Shown: positions 44,876-54,423 of the stretch, in pieces
How positions within the stretch are numbered: the first letter of the stretch is position 1
How the letters are laid out: the number at the start of each line of letters is the position of its first letter
From: JAJDIA01 sp031555505
GTDB lineage: Bacteria; Bacteroidota; Bacteroidia; Bacteroidales; Tannerellaceae
DNA length: 64,000 nt
Direction: 5' to 3'
Assembly (NCBI GenBank): GCA_031555505.1
Contig: JAVBUH010000005.1
Span: forward strand, 24,179 to 88,178
Program-made: the position numbers and the translations under genes
Notes under the pieces: model-generated
The model's database searches: none
What the model was told of the DNA's origin: nothing
What the model saw: only the letters and a program-made list of their open reading frames with translations

Positions 44876-46861
44876 TTAATGTCCCGGATTTTGTGTCAAC
44901 CGGTTTGTTTGTGTACTTGGGATGGCCAGATAGTAGTCTACCGGATTGAAGGTACGGCCGCCAACCTGTTCGTCGTAATACAAATTAGCACGTACAAAAA
45001 TGTATTTAGGCGTCTGTTCACGCAGATCCAATAAGGGCACCAATGCATGTCGCCGTCCTACATTGAAGAACGTATGATAGTCGCGACGACGGAACATATC
45101 ATCATACCGCAAGCCCTCGAAAGCCAGTTCAACCTTTCTTTCTTTCAGCACATTGGCTAGTGTGAGCGGGATCTCATCGGTATGGCCGGCTCTTTTCCGT
45201 AGCTTATTCAGATAACCCTTGGCCGCAGTGGCATCGCCCTGTCCGCTTTCCACTACCGCCTCGGCATAGTTCAGATACACTTCGCCCAGACGCATATCAA
45301 TCCAGGGAGTAGTAGAAACTGACGTACCCGATCCGACCACCAGGTTTTTATTTTCTGCCAGATACTTCCGGACAGTGAATCCGGAACAGGAGAAGTTCGA
45401 ATTTTCGAAACCTCTTCCCAGATTATCAAAACCGGAATAACCTGTGGGGCTTGCAGCGCCATAAGTATAGTAAGTGACTCCATCGTGTCCCACTTCACTT
45501 CCGGCACTATACACCATTACATTTCCGTTTTTTCCAATCAATCCCCCTTGTATGACGATCCGTACATTTTTGAAGATAGCGCCCGGAACGATGATGCTGG
45601 CAGCAAGGCGTGCATCCTTATCTTTAAAAGGATCGGATAAGTTCTCGTATTTCTTGAATGGGGCATTGACGTCAATCGTATTCGGATCACCCACGGAATA
45701 ATTTTCTTTCCCATCTGTACGTGTGACAATTTTAGCACTCTCGCCGGTTCCGTTGTCAGTATAATCCTCATATATATCCACGATATCCAACGTAGGACTG
45801 TAGCGCCCATGCCGGAGATAACCTGGATGTGCTTGTGACGGACTATAGAAAGCATCATAACTATGCCCTTGATTGGAGACAAGCGACCCATCCATATAAG
45901 TACGACTGAAAATAATCTCATTATTGGATGTCAGGAACAAATTCTGATAGTTGGCCGCAGCCTCAGCCGGGCTTGACGGATCAGGCATGTACAGCGAATA
46001 TCCGGATTTATCAATGATCTCCTTGGAAGCGCTGATACATTCGCCGTAAAAATAATTCGCATCGGTAGCCGACATACCCACATATCCCTGGTTCACCGCC
46101 TCTCCCGTCAACGGAGCATTGTTCCAATATTTGGCAAGAGAAGCAGCATACAAAGCCACTCTCGATTTCAGAGCGTAAGCCGTCCATTTGCTCGCACGGA
46201 ATTTGCCATCGGTAAGGGTTACCGGGAGATTTGTTATGGCTTTATCACATTCTTTCAGGATAAAATCCCAGCAATCTTTCTCTTTACTGCGGGGGATATA
46301 GAGTGCTTCATTGTCAGAACCAGGTACGTACAGGTCATCCAACGCAGTTTCAATGATCGGTATTCCACCGTACCTTTTTACCAGCCCGAAATAAATATAG
46401 GCGCGAACAAAATGAGCCTCGCTTTCCAGCCGGTTGTATGTAGCCTCATCAATTACCTGATTGTTTTTTGCTTTTTCGATGCTTTCCAGGAATAAACTTA
46501 CATCCCGGTTCCGTTGATAAGCATAATCAAAATAGTTGAATCGTTCTCCCGGAGGCCCTATTGCCTCCTGTCCGTCAGACCGGATCGCTTCGTCAGAGAA
46601 CATGGAAGTCATCACAATACGTCCATCGCCTATGCCCCGGTTATAAAAACCTTCATTCGGACGATAATTGAAATCCTCCATCGGTACGGCATTGTACAAA
46701 TTCGCCAGGAGTGTCTTCAACCCATTTTCACTGGTCAGCAATTGGTCGGCATTTACCTTATCCAGCGGTTCAACTTCGAGAAACTCATTACATCCGGAAG
46801 TTAATATCAACAGAAATGCCGAAACGATCGCAAGCTTACTTTTTAAATATCTATTTTTCAT
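44876..46861 (-). CDS. SusD/RagB-family nutrient-binding lipoprotein (PUL1)
   Basis: Cell-surface glycan-binding partner of the SusC next to it. A 661-residue protein with lipobox LTSGC (Cys ~24), the N-terminal SusD block (FLEVEPLDKVNADQLLTSENGLKTLLANLYNAVP), the TPR-like helices (AHFVRAYIYFGLVKRYGGIPIIE) and the C-terminal RagB block (VSTTPWIDMRLGEVYLNYAEAVVESGQGDATAAKGYLNKLRKRAG...LERKVELAFEGLRYDDMFRR). It is longer than most SusD proteins (~550), with an insertion in the middle. It starts 13 bp past the SusC stop. Confidence 0.95.
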   Translation of the reverse strand: MKNRYLKSKLAIVSAFLLILTSGCNEFLEVEPLDKVNADQLLTSENGLKTLLANLYNAVPMEDFNYRPNEGFYNRGIGDGRIVMTSMFSDEAIRSDGQEAIGPPGERFNYFDYAYQRNRDVSLFLESIEKAKNNQVIDEATYNRLESEAHFVRAYIYFGLVKRYGGIPIIETALDDLYVPGSDNEALYIPRSKEKDCWDFILKECDKAITNLPVTLTDGKFRASKWTAYALKSRVALYAASLAKYWNNAPLTGEAVNQGYVGMSATDANYFYGECISASKEIIDKSGYSLYMPDPSSPAEAAANYQNLFLTSNNEIIFSRTYMDGSLVSNQGHSYDAFYSPSQAHPGYLRHGRYSPTLDIVDIYEDYTDNGTGESAKIVTRTDGKENYSVGDPNTIDVNAPFKKYENLSDPFKDKDARLAASIIVPGAIFKNVRIVIQGGLIGKNGNVMVYSAGSEVGHDGVTYYTYGAASPTGYSGFDNLGRGFENSNFSCSGFTVRKYLAENKNLVVGSGTSVSTTPWIDMRLGEVYLNYAEAVVESGQGDATAAKGYLNKLRKRAGHTDEIPLTLANVLKERKVELAFEGLRYDDMFRRRDYHTFFNVGRRHALVPLLDLREQTPKYIFVRANLYYDEQVGGRTFNPVDYYLAIPSTQTNRLTQNPGH

Positions 46862-46873
46862 GTCATCCCCATA

Positions 46874-49800
46874 TTAAAAGTTAATATTGACTCCGAAATT
46901 CATTGCCTTCATGATCGGATAGGTTAAATTTGCATCCCAATCCTTTTCCTGCTTTTCAGGGTCGATGTTTTTCAACTCAGGGTTACAGAATGTCAACAGA
47001 TTGGTTGCATTTACATAAAACCTCAAGCTTTCTATCTTCATTTTCCTGAGGATGGGAGCAGGGAGTGTATAGCCAAGTTCCACACTCTTCAGACGAAGAT
47101 AGTTGGCCATCGGACGGAACAAGCTGATCATCAGATTGTCTGTTGTTCCTGGCCGGCCGCTGGCCCACGGGCGCAAAGCAGCATATTTCCCTGTAACCCA
47201 GGTAGTAGCCGGATCATACGGATCGTTCTCGATACTGGCGGTATGCCACCGATCGAAGTATTTCTTATGCAAAGTAGGATACCGTCCATAGCCCCATATA
47301 TCGTTCGAAGCAAAGTTGACCGAATAGAGCGCTGCCCCTTGGAAAAGCAGGTTCAGGTCGAACGACTTATACGTTCCTGCAAGCGTAAAACCATATTGCA
47401 ACGGGGGATTGACACCCGAGCTGGCTCCTGTTCCCGAAACATATCCCTGGGCTCCATACGCCCAGTTCTCAAATACCTGGTCGTTGGTATTGACCACACC
47501 ATCACCATTGACATCAAGGATACGGAAACTACCTGGCAGCATTCGCGAGTTACCGGATGTTCCTCCCAGCAAAGGAGCCGTTTCGTATTGGTTCATTGAC
47601 GTATATTGTCCGTCATACTTATAGATCAGAGAACGTCCTACCAGGCGATTTTCATTCCCGTTTCTCCACCGGTCGAACTGGCTCGTGAACGAAGCCCTTT
47701 CCACATGCAGGCGTTTGGTACGCGAAAAGGTAGTATTCATACTTACTGTATAGGAAAAATCTTTTCCTATCTTCCCCCTGTGAGCCAGGCTCAGTTCCAA
47801 TCCGATGTTCTTATCTGAATTGATATTATCATCAGGGAATGTAGCTCCGAAATAATTCGGAACCGTAGTGATACGTGTAGCCAGGATACCCGTATTCTTG
47901 CGTTGGAACATATCAAATGAACCACTCAGTTTCCCATTCCAAAGGTCAAAATCAAGACCTATATTAGATATTTCAGATGTTACCCACGACAGGTTATCAT
48001 TCACTACACCAGGAGGATACATCCCTGTTGTCAACACACCCTCGTCAAAAATATATCCCCTGTCGGTACCACTGGTATATCCCGGTATATATTGGAAAGC
48101 CGCTCCGGCGTCACGCCCGCTTTCCCCATACGAAGCTCTCAATTTCAGGTTACTGAGAAAAGTCACATTGTCTTTGATGAAATTTTCTTCAGACAAACGC
48201 CATCCCACGCTTACAGAGGGGAATAGAACCCACCGTTTACTGGGAGCATACCGGTACGAACCATCATAACGCGCCACTAGTTCCAGCAAATATTTACCGG
48301 CATAGTCATAATTGATACGCCCGAAATAGGCAGCCAACCGCCGGTATTGCCGATTACCCGCGTTTGTAGCAGAGGTAGCTGTCCCCTGATCCAGGATATC
48401 ATGAGTATAGACCTCCATATACCGGCGTTGTCCTCTCAGGTAATCAAGACGTTCCATAGAACCCTCCATGGCAACCATCGCCTGCAGGTTATGGGCGTTC
48501 CACCTGTGGTTATAGTTGGCCATCAGGCGCAGATAACTCTTCTCGTACAGGTTTATTATGTTGTAATACTGGTCTGTCCCGTAAGTAGATTGGTATTGAT
48601 CCGAAAAATAGTCATACAGCTTATAGCTTCTTTCCAGATACGATTCATTGATGTTGCGGATATTATAATCCGTCAGCAGGGAAAAATCCAATCCTTTCAG
48701 AAAAGGAGTATTATAGGTAAGTTCAATCTGTGCCTGCCCGTTCAGTGTTTCCCACCGGCGGTAACCGTCGATATCGGGATCAATGAACGCAATCGGGTTT
48801 TTGTTCTCCGGCGCCATTACCGAGAAATGGTTTTCATTGGCCATCGTATGCCAGTCCTTCCCCCGTTCGCTGGTAATCAATGCTTTATATGTAGCCCAGA
48901 AATCATCCCGTTTGTTTTGCCTTTTATCTACCCTGCCCGATACGGCGACGTTCATTTTGAGGTCCTTTGTCAGTTCAGTAGTTACATTCGAACGAAAATT
49001 ATACCGTCTATAATACATAATATCGCTCTTCAGAAGACCATTATCCTCCGTATACCCCAGACTGGTAAAGTATTTCACTTTATCCGATCCACCCCGTACA
49101 GAAAGGTTGTGGTTCTGCTGGGGAACCATGTCATACATCGTCAGATCAATCCAGTCGTGATCCTGATAACCCGGCACATTATTTTTATACTTGTCTAGCA
49201 GTTCCTTATCATAGGCGGCATACATTCCGGAGCCATTGTTCCGTTGCATTTCGTTCGCCATCAACATATAGTTGTAGGCATCCATGGTCAATTCCATCCC
49301 GGTAGGCATTTTCACCCCATACATGCCTGTATAGGAGAACTGCGTTTTACTGGAAGCTCCTTTTTTGGTGGTGACGATAATGGCTCCATTGGCGGCATTC
49401 ATCCCATAAATGGCCGCCGAAGCATCTTTCAGAATGGAAATGTTTTCCACATCCTCGGGATTGAGTTGGGCCAGTTCCTTGAGAGCATCCTGGTTTCGTG
49501 TAACCCCATCAATGATCACAAGGGGCTCTCCGTATCCACGGATACTGATCATATTGTCAAATACCCCCGGTTCGCCTGTTTGCTGGCGGATCAGTAATCC
49601 CGGTATTTTCCCCTGTATATTGGTGATCAGGTTTTCTGTTTTTGTTGTGACAATATCTTCGGATTTGATCGCTGTAACAGCCCCGGACAGTGTTTCTTTT
49701 TTCTGTACACCATAGCCTACAACAACCACTTCTTCAAGTGACTGGTTATCCTCAGCCATTCTGATGTCGAAGGTGATCCGGTTACCTATCGCTAATTCCT

Positions 49801-50392
49801 GTGTAACGAATCCTACATAGCTGACCACTAACCGTCCATTGACTGGAACCTGGGAGATCGTGAATTTCCCATCCAGATCAGTTATGGAGCCGATCGTAGT
49901 CCCTTTGACAGATACATTGACACCGATAAGCGCTTCACCCCTTTCGTCGGTTACTGTCCCGGTAATAGTATTCGTCTGTTGCTGCGCCATTCCTGCCTTA
50001 TTGGTCGGGTGTTCGGGATCCAGCAGGATCCTGCGCGAAATAAATATCTGGCGGTCTTCAATAACATACGTATTATCTGTAGCCTCAAACAGAATATCGA
50101 GAATCTTGTCTACCGTTTGATCCTTTACATTAAGACTGGTTTTCCGATTTATATCCAACACATCGTCATAATAGAAGAAAATGTATTCGCTGTTCTTCTC
50201 AATTTCCGTGAATATCTCTTTAACACTTTTGTTCTTTAAGGACAATGACAGTTGAGTAACTTGAGAATCTGCCGGTGTAGTACTACTACAAATACCTATT
50301 CCAACACTTAAGAATAGTATCATTAATCTCATAACTCTGAGTTTTTTCTTAAAAAAAGCTTTCGAATAGCTTGTTTTCCGTGGATTTATCAT
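46874..50392 (-). CDS. SusC/RagA-family TonB-dependent glycan importer with N-terminal STN signalling domain (PUL1)
   Basis: Outer-membrane TonB-linked channel, 1,172 residues. After the signal sequence come a secretin/TonB N-terminal (STN) domain (~45-110: LSLKNKSVKEIFTEIEKNSEYIFFYYDD), a carboxypeptidase-regulatory-like domain (TVTDERGEALIGVNVSVKGTTIGSITDLDGKF), the TonB box EEVVVVGYG, the plug (QGKIPGLLIR...SIRGYGEPLVIIDGV) and the barrel ending in FGVNINF. The STN domain lets it signal through the FecR/ECF sigma pair upstream. A predicted antisense RNA starts opposite its first codons. Confidence 0.96.
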   Translation of the reverse strand: MINPRKTSYSKAFFKKKLRVMRLMILFLSVGIGICSSTTPADSQVTQLSLSLKNKSVKEIFTEIEKNSEYIFFYYDDVLDINRKTSLNVKDQTVDKILDILFEATDNTYVIEDRQIFISRRILLDPEHPTNKAGMAQQQTNTITGTVTDERGEALIGVNVSVKGTTIGSITDLDGKFTISQVPVNGRLVVSYVGFVTQELAIGNRITFDIRMAEDNQSLEEVVVVGYGVQKKETLSGAVTAIKSEDIVTTKTENLITNIQGKIPGLLIRQQTGEPGVFDNMISIRGYGEPLVIIDGVTRNQDALKELAQLNPEDVENISILKDASAAIYGMNAANGAIIVTTKKGASSKTQFSYTGMYGVKMPTGMELTMDAYNYMLMANEMQRNNGSGMYAAYDKELLDKYKNNVPGYQDHDWIDLTMYDMVPQQNHNLSVRGGSDKVKYFTSLGYTEDNGLLKSDIMYYRRYNFRSNVTTELTKDLKMNVAVSGRVDKRQNKRDDFWATYKALITSERGKDWHTMANENHFSVMAPENKNPIAFIDPDIDGYRRWETLNGQAQIELTYNTPFLKGLDFSLLTDYNIRNINESYLERSYKLYDYFSDQYQSTYGTDQYYNIINLYEKSYLRLMANYNHRWNAHNLQAMVAMEGSMERLDYLRGQRRYMEVYTHDILDQGTATSATNAGNRQYRRLAAYFGRINYDYAGKYLLELVARYDGSYRYAPSKRWVLFPSVSVGWRLSEENFIKDNVTFLSNLKLRASYGESGRDAGAAFQYIPGYTSGTDRGYIFDEGVLTTGMYPPGVVNDNLSWVTSEISNIGLDFDLWNGKLSGSFDMFQRKNTGILATRITTVPNYFGATFPDDNINSDKNIGLELSLAHRGKIGKDFSYTVSMNTTFSRTKRLHVERASFTSQFDRWRNGNENRLVGRSLIYKYDGQYTSMNQYETAPLLGGTSGNSRMLPGSFRILDVNGDGVVNTNDQVFENWAYGAQGYVSGTGASSGVNPPLQYGFTLAGTYKSFDLNLLFQGAALYSVNFASNDIWGYGRYPTLHKKYFDRWHTASIENDPYDPATTWVTGKYAALRPWASGRPGTTDNLMISLFRPMANYLRLKSVELGYTLPAPILRKMKIESLRFYVNATNLLTFCNPELKNIDPEKQEKDWDANLTYPIMKAMNFGVNINF

Positions 50393-50399
50393 ACATTTG
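50371..50399 (+). promoter_or_regulatory. antisense promoter facing away from the PUL1 susC start
   Basis: TTG at 50371-50373, 18-bp spacer, TACATTTG at 50392-50399 on the plus strand, opposite the first codons of susC. It points into the fecR-susC intergenic region, where no plus-strand protein gene exists. Confidence 0.5.
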
Positions 50400-50405
50400 T
50401 AATGA

Positions 50406-50487
50406 TTTTAATTAATATCTCTTTAACTTAGTTTTTAATTGGAATCGTACCGGGTGATATTTCGAGTATCATCCGGTAGTTTTTTTA
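50406..50487 (+). ncRNA. predicted DonS-like antisense sRNA opposite the PUL1 susC leader
   Basis: A ~80-nt plus-strand transcript is predicted between the promoter at 50371-50399 and the terminator at 50448-50486. It is fully complementary to the untranslated region before susC, between fecR and susC. This is the same position and orientation as DonS-type cis-antisense RNAs, known in Bacteroides to repress PULs controlled by ECF sigma/anti-sigma pairs. There is no direct evidence of expression. Confidence 0.5.
50448..50486 (+). terminator. plus-strand terminator of the predicted antisense RNA
   Basis: TACCGGGTGATA (50448-50459) pairs with TATCATCCGGTA (50467-50478) over 12 positions (one G-U on the plus strand, which becomes an A/C mismatch on the minus strand), followed by seven Ts at 50480-50486. 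It therefore works better for plus-strand RNA, although both neighbouring genes are on the minus strand. Confidence 0.7.
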
Positions 50488-50513
50488 TGACAGGCTATTC
50501 CATAGGCTATAAT

Positions 50514-51755
50514 TTATTGATTAGTAATAATATATCTTCCATCTTCATTTCTCCACACTATAGGTGCGGTTTGAGAGATTCCTTTCAAGACTAATTCAAT
50601 ATCGTCTTTCAGGTCGAGCTTGCCCGAGCATTTTAGCCGGGCCACTTGTTGCGAGCATTCTATAGCCTTCCCGTAGTAACGAGACAATCGTTCCATAATC
50701 ATATCCAGGCTTTTGCTCTCGTATTGATAGATCCCTGATTTCCAAGATATATAATCGTTTATGTCCACAGATTTGATTGCGGTTGTATCCGGAGTGTATA
50801 CATACATCTCATTGGGTACAAGGATTGTTTCTTCCTTCTTGTTCTGGTTTGATTGGACTTTGACTATTCCGGAGACTAATACAATATTCTGGGTAGTATC
50901 TTTTTCATAGGCCATGACATTGAACGACGTTCCAAGGACTTCCACATTCAGCTTCTTTGTCTTTACAATAAAAGGCCGGTCTTCTTCCCGGGCTACTTCC
51001 AGGAATACCTCCCCGTCTACATATATTTCCCGGTTGGTTGGGCCGAATACAGCCGGATAAACCACCCTTGTCCCCGCATTTACCCACATGCGGCTACCTT
51101 CGGCGAATGTCAATACCGACCGTTTTCCCAGAGGGACGATCAATTGGTTGAACGCCGTCGACTTATCTATGCTTTTCCGTTCTTTCCTCCACTCGGTTTC
51201 CTGGTTGTTGATTGCTATCCCTTCGGCATTATAGGCGATCTTCGCTTCTTTTCCTTCGAGCGATACCGTTTCGTCTTTATCCAGGATAAGCAGAATATTA
51301 TCAGCCATTGCCTCCGGCGCCCGCACATTTTCTATACTCCCATACATCACTTTCTTTTGCAGAAAGGGGTGAAAATACAGAGTTGCCCCACATACCAGCA
51401 ATGCAGCTATGGATGCAACCACGGCGAAATGCAGACGGAACCGGCGTTTTTTCTGCTGTTTGCCATATCGGATATCGTCTTCTATATTTTTCCACAAGGC
51501 TTGGATTTCTTCCCGGACCATTTCCTTCGGGTCTACCTGGAGGAGATGGATAAAGTTACGGGCCATCTTATAATTGTCCTTATCTATTCCTTCTTCATCA
51601 ATCAACCTGCGCCAGAAGCTTTCCGATTCCCTGGTCGGCTGAACGATTGAACGGATAAAGAAATCATCCTGGAGGAATTCCTCCATGGAATACGTCTGAT
51701 AGTTTTTATGTGCATCTCCTGTTTGCATACCTTTCGTTTGCCTGATGTTACTCAT
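50514..51755 (-). CDS. FecR-family anti-sigma factor (PUL1)
   Basis: Single-pass inner-membrane regulator that holds the ECF sigma factor until its SusC partner senses substrate. Of 413 residues, the first ~110 form the cytoplasmic sigma-binding part, a helix at ~120-140 (FAVVASIAALLVCGATLYFHPF) crosses the membrane, and the periplasmic FecR domain follows (LIVPLGKRSVLTFAEGSRMWVNAGTRVVYPAVF; EVLGTSFNVMAYEKD) with the DUF4974 C-terminal domain (SLDMIMERLSRYYGKAIECSQQVARLKCSGKLDLKDDIELVLKGISQT). The start overlaps the sigma gene stop by 4 bp. Confidence 0.95.
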   Translation of the reverse strand: MSNIRQTKGMQTGDAHKNYQTYSMEEFLQDDFFIRSIVQPTRESESFWRRLIDEEGIDKDNYKMARNFIHLLQVDPKEMVREEIQALWKNIEDDIRYGKQQKKRRFRLHFAVVASIAALLVCGATLYFHPFLQKKVMYGSIENVRAPEAMADNILLILDKDETVSLEGKEAKIAYNAEGIAINNQETEWRKERKSIDKSTAFNQLIVPLGKRSVLTFAEGSRMWVNAGTRVVYPAVFGPTNREIYVDGEVFLEVAREEDRPFIVKTKKLNVEVLGTSFNVMAYEKDTTQNIVLVSGIVKVQSNQNKKEETILVPNEMYVYTPDTTAIKSVDINDYISWKSGIYQYESKSLDMIMERLSRYYGKAIECSQQVARLKCSGKLDLKDDIELVLKGISQTAPIVWRNEDGRYIITNQ

Positions 51756-52357
51756 AAATAACGCGATTTTAAAATGACCCCAATTAACGGTTTATCCTTT
51801 CTGTCGAATATACTTTTCACTTTCCTGATCGAACGTTGGATAAGGTTCTGTACCGATTGGTAATTCATACCCATCAGTTCGCAGATTTCCTTCATTTCCA
51901 TTCCTTCGATATACCGATAATAAAGCACTTCCCTTTGTCGTGGCGTCAGAGAGTCAAGTATATGGTTTACCTTTTCTTTCCATTCATATTCCTGTTCGTC
52001 GGCAATCATGCGGTCTTCAATCGTATATTCGGTCGTAAAAACCGGTTCTATCGTATCGATATGGAAGAAGGCTTTATCTTTCTGAAAGTAATTAAAGAGC
52101 GTATTTTTCAGCGCCATGAACAAGTACAGTTTCACATTATCTGTTTTGTTCAGTGTAGACCGGTTGTGGTATATCTTCACAAAAACATCCTGGATGCAAT
52201 CTTTCACTAATTCCCTGTCGGAAGTAAACCGCATACCATAGGCGAACAACTCCTCCACATATCTCTTATAGAAATAAGAGTAAGCTTTGTTGTCGCCTGA
52301 GAGAAAAACTCTCCATAGTATTTGTTCTTCCATTTGTGCGATTGGCGAGGTTAACAT
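51752..52357 (-). CDS. ECF RNA polymerase sigma-70 factor (PUL1)
   Basis: Sigma factor expected to activate PUL1. In 201 residues both regions are clear: sigma2 (YSYFYKRYVEELFAYGMRFTSDRELVKDCIQDVFVKIYHNRSTL) and sigma4 with its HTH (LDSLTPRQREVLYYRYIEGMEMKEICELMGMNYQSVQNLIQRSIRKVKS). A second in-frame ATG at 52333 (MEEQILW) is an equally good start and better matches the family. It is coupled to fecR by a 4-bp overlap. Confidence 0.95.
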   Translation of the reverse strand: MLTSPIAQMEEQILWRVFLSGDNKAYSYFYKRYVEELFAYGMRFTSDRELVKDCIQDVFVKIYHNRSTLNKTDNVKLYLFMALKNTLFNYFQKDKAFFHIDTIEPVFTTEYTIEDRMIADEQEYEWKEKVNHILDSLTPRQREVLYYRYIEGMEMKEICELMGMNYQSVQNLIQRSIRKVKSIFDRKDKPLIGVILKSRYL

Positions 52358-52557
52358 GCAAGATGGTTTTTATCATAAAACAGTAGAGACATCGAAATAT
52401 ACTCACTTATTTGATGTTTTAGAATGGGCGGAGAGTTAAAAAAACAGACACTCAAATATTAAGGGGTGGAAAACAAAACGGGCTAGTCTGTATCAAAGCA
52501 ATCCAGCAGATTGGTTTGGTACAGCCTCTCCGATAATCCCCGCGGCAGGCAACCCTG

Positions 52558-52773
52558 CTATTTCACTTCCAGCACCATAATGGATTTGGAAGGCAGGTTG
52601 AGGCTTAACCCGTTACCGGAGATCTTTGCGATGTGGAAAGGTTGAGGGCAGACGGTTGCCGACATTCTTCATGAGTACTTCAGTCCGGTTGTAGTAGTAG
52701 TCACTGGCGCCACTGGCGATCTTGTAGAGTTGGTTGCCATCGTAGTCGCGGCAATAGGTGCATACAACCGAGG
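52558..52773 (-). pseudogene. remnant of a GH51 alpha-L-arabinofuranosidase
   Basis: Two pieces in different minus-strand frames. The upstream piece reads TYCRDYDGNQLYKIASGAS then DYYYNRTEVLMKNVG, like the GH51 strand after the catalytic region (vRnYdGNklYKIAcG...WTEvLMKN). The downstream piece reads PFHIAKISGNGLSLNLPSK then SIMVLEVK and a stop, like the GH51 C-terminus. The roughly 200 residues normally between them are missing and the frame shifts, so this is a dead fragment left by internal deletion. Confidence 0.6.
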
Positions 52774-52816
52774 AGGGAATACAATAGTTTTTTATATTCT
52801 TCTTCTGTTATAATAT

Positions 52817-53025
52817 TCATTGGTCACCATCCAGTTTTCGAAGATTTGTTATGTCTTGCGTCACTTCGATGATCCCGAGGAATTCATTATCGGTACTTCT
52901 GAGTACGGTATATTCGATATAAACAAAGCGTCCTTTTAAGTTTGAGATCCAGAAGATTGCCTCCGGTACGTTATCCGTAACCGAAGGCAATCCGGGATGA
53001 AGCAGAATGTGTGGCTGCCGAATCC
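52817..53025 (-). pseudogene. C-terminal remnant of a DUF438-type PAS domain protein
   Basis: One open minus-strand frame without its own start: VPEAIFWISNLKGRFVYIEY then TVLRSTDNEFLGIIEVTQDI and TNLRKLDGDQ, stop. This matches the end of the PAS domain in DUF438 proteins (aeFWI..kGrFv.IrY.avRd..geylGtlEvtQDIT.iR.LeG). Its stop overlaps an ATG that opens MNIITEEEYKKLLYS, perhaps the start of a lost downstream gene, which then runs into the GH51 fragment near 52775. Everything N-terminal is missing. Confidence 0.6.
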
Positions 53026-53064
53026 GTCTATATGGAGGTAGGAGTAGGGAATAACACGGCTAAC

Positions 53065-54423
53065 CTATTTTGTCCATATTTTTCTATTAGTAAAATACCA
53101 GTCGATCACCTTCTTGCTCAATTCCGTACAGAGTTCCGGATGTTTTGACGAGAGATCGGTCGTTTCGTGAGGATCCAGTACGATATCGTAAAGTTCGATA
53201 TTCTTTCCGTCCGAATCGACTAATAATTTCCAATTATCCCGGCGAATACCCAAATGCGGGCTCCGCTGTTTCTTTTGGGGCTTATTGAAATAATTATTAC
53301 GTCCGAAATCCCACATCATGTCTTTAGTGCGTTTCTGAGACTTTATACCCAGCAGAGCCTGGCTCATATCTTCGCCACTGTATTCGAAACCATCGATCAA
53401 CCTGGCTCCTCCGATCCGGCATAAAGAGGGGTAAAGGTCAACTGCGTTGATCACACTCTCGTTATCTGTTACTCCACCTTTGATTGTACCGGGCCAGCAA
53501 ACGATAAAAGGCATATTGATACCTCCTTCGTAGATACTGTTCTTGGAACCCCGCATACCGTTGGTGCGTGCGTTGTCGAAAGTAGGTAATGCCCCATTAT
53601 CACTGGTGAAGATTACCAGGGTATTCTCACTTATACCCAATCGTTCAAGTCCTTCCATCAAACGTCCGATCTGTTTGTCGTATTGGGTGAGCACGGCCAC
53701 AAAATTATTCCGGGTTGTCCAGGATTCGGAGATCGGATAAAAACCGGATGAAGGGATCCATGGGTCATGCATATCGTCCGGCCACAGGTTGACGAAACAG
53801 GGTTTATTTTTATGACGGGCCAGATAATCCAAGGTCTTGTCTACAAAATAGGCCGTACGATCCCAACGCTGGATACTGTCTTTCTCACTCCATATCCAAT
53901 TGGTGGCTGTGATTAAGGGGTCGGGATCGGGACCCTCATACGTCGTCACATATTCATCGAAACCATATTTCGGTATTTGCGGCGCATCGTCTACATCGCG
54001 TCCACCTCCCATGTGCCATTTCCCGATATGCGCGGTTGCATAGCCGACTGCTTTCAATGACTTGGCTATCGTGGGTGCATGGCTATCCAGATAGTCGCAT
54101 TGTTCACAATTGGCATTTCCTTTTCGGTCGTGCAGGAAAGTATTAATTCCCCACTCCGCCGCGAACATTCCGGTAGTTAACCCCACTCGGGACGGAGAAC
54201 TCACCGGAGACGATGTGTAATAATGATTGAACTTCACTCCTTGTGAAGCCAGTTTATCAATGTTAGGGGTGGCTACCCATCCGCTGTTATAACAAGATAA
54301 ATCTCCTATCCCCATATCGTCCGTATAAATGATGATAATATTGGGCTTTTGCTTCTGGGCTGTTGCATCCATTGTATGGACTAAACCGCAGCTTGCCGCT
54401 ACTAGTAAAACTGTTTTATTCAT
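53065..54423 (-). CDS. sulfatase, Ser-type (second of the PUL2 pair)
   Basis: S1-family sulfatase removing sulfate esters from glycans. A 452-residue protein with signal peptide (MNKTVLLVAASCGLVHTMDATAQ), metal-binding NIIIIYTDDMGIGD at ~30-42, and the formylglycine site SSPSR within SSPVSSPSRVGLTTG (S-x-P-x-R), so the active residue comes from Ser and needs an anaerobic maturase (anSME), not encoded here. Further motifs: HIGKWHMGG, VIFTSDNGALPTFDN. Start overlaps the stop of the upstream sulfatase by 8 bp. Sulfated sugar unknown. Confidence 0.92.
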   Translation of the reverse strand: MNKTVLLVAASCGLVHTMDATAQKQKPNIIIIYTDDMGIGDLSCYNSGWVATPNIDKLASQGVKFNHYYTSSPVSSPSRVGLTTGMFAAEWGINTFLHDRKGNANCEQCDYLDSHAPTIAKSLKAVGYATAHIGKWHMGGGRDVDDAPQIPKYGFDEYVTTYEGPDPDPLITATNWIWSEKDSIQRWDRTAYFVDKTLDYLARHKNKPCFVNLWPDDMHDPWIPSSGFYPISESWTTRNNFVAVLTQYDKQIGRLMEGLERLGISENTLVIFTSDNGALPTFDNARTNGMRGSKNSIYEGGINMPFIVCWPGTIKGGVTDNESVINAVDLYPSLCRIGGARLIDGFEYSGEDMSQALLGIKSQKRTKDMMWDFGRNNYFNKPQKKQRSPHLGIRRDNWKLLVDSDGKNIELYDIVLDPHETTDLSSKHPELCTELSKKVIDWYFTNRKIWTK

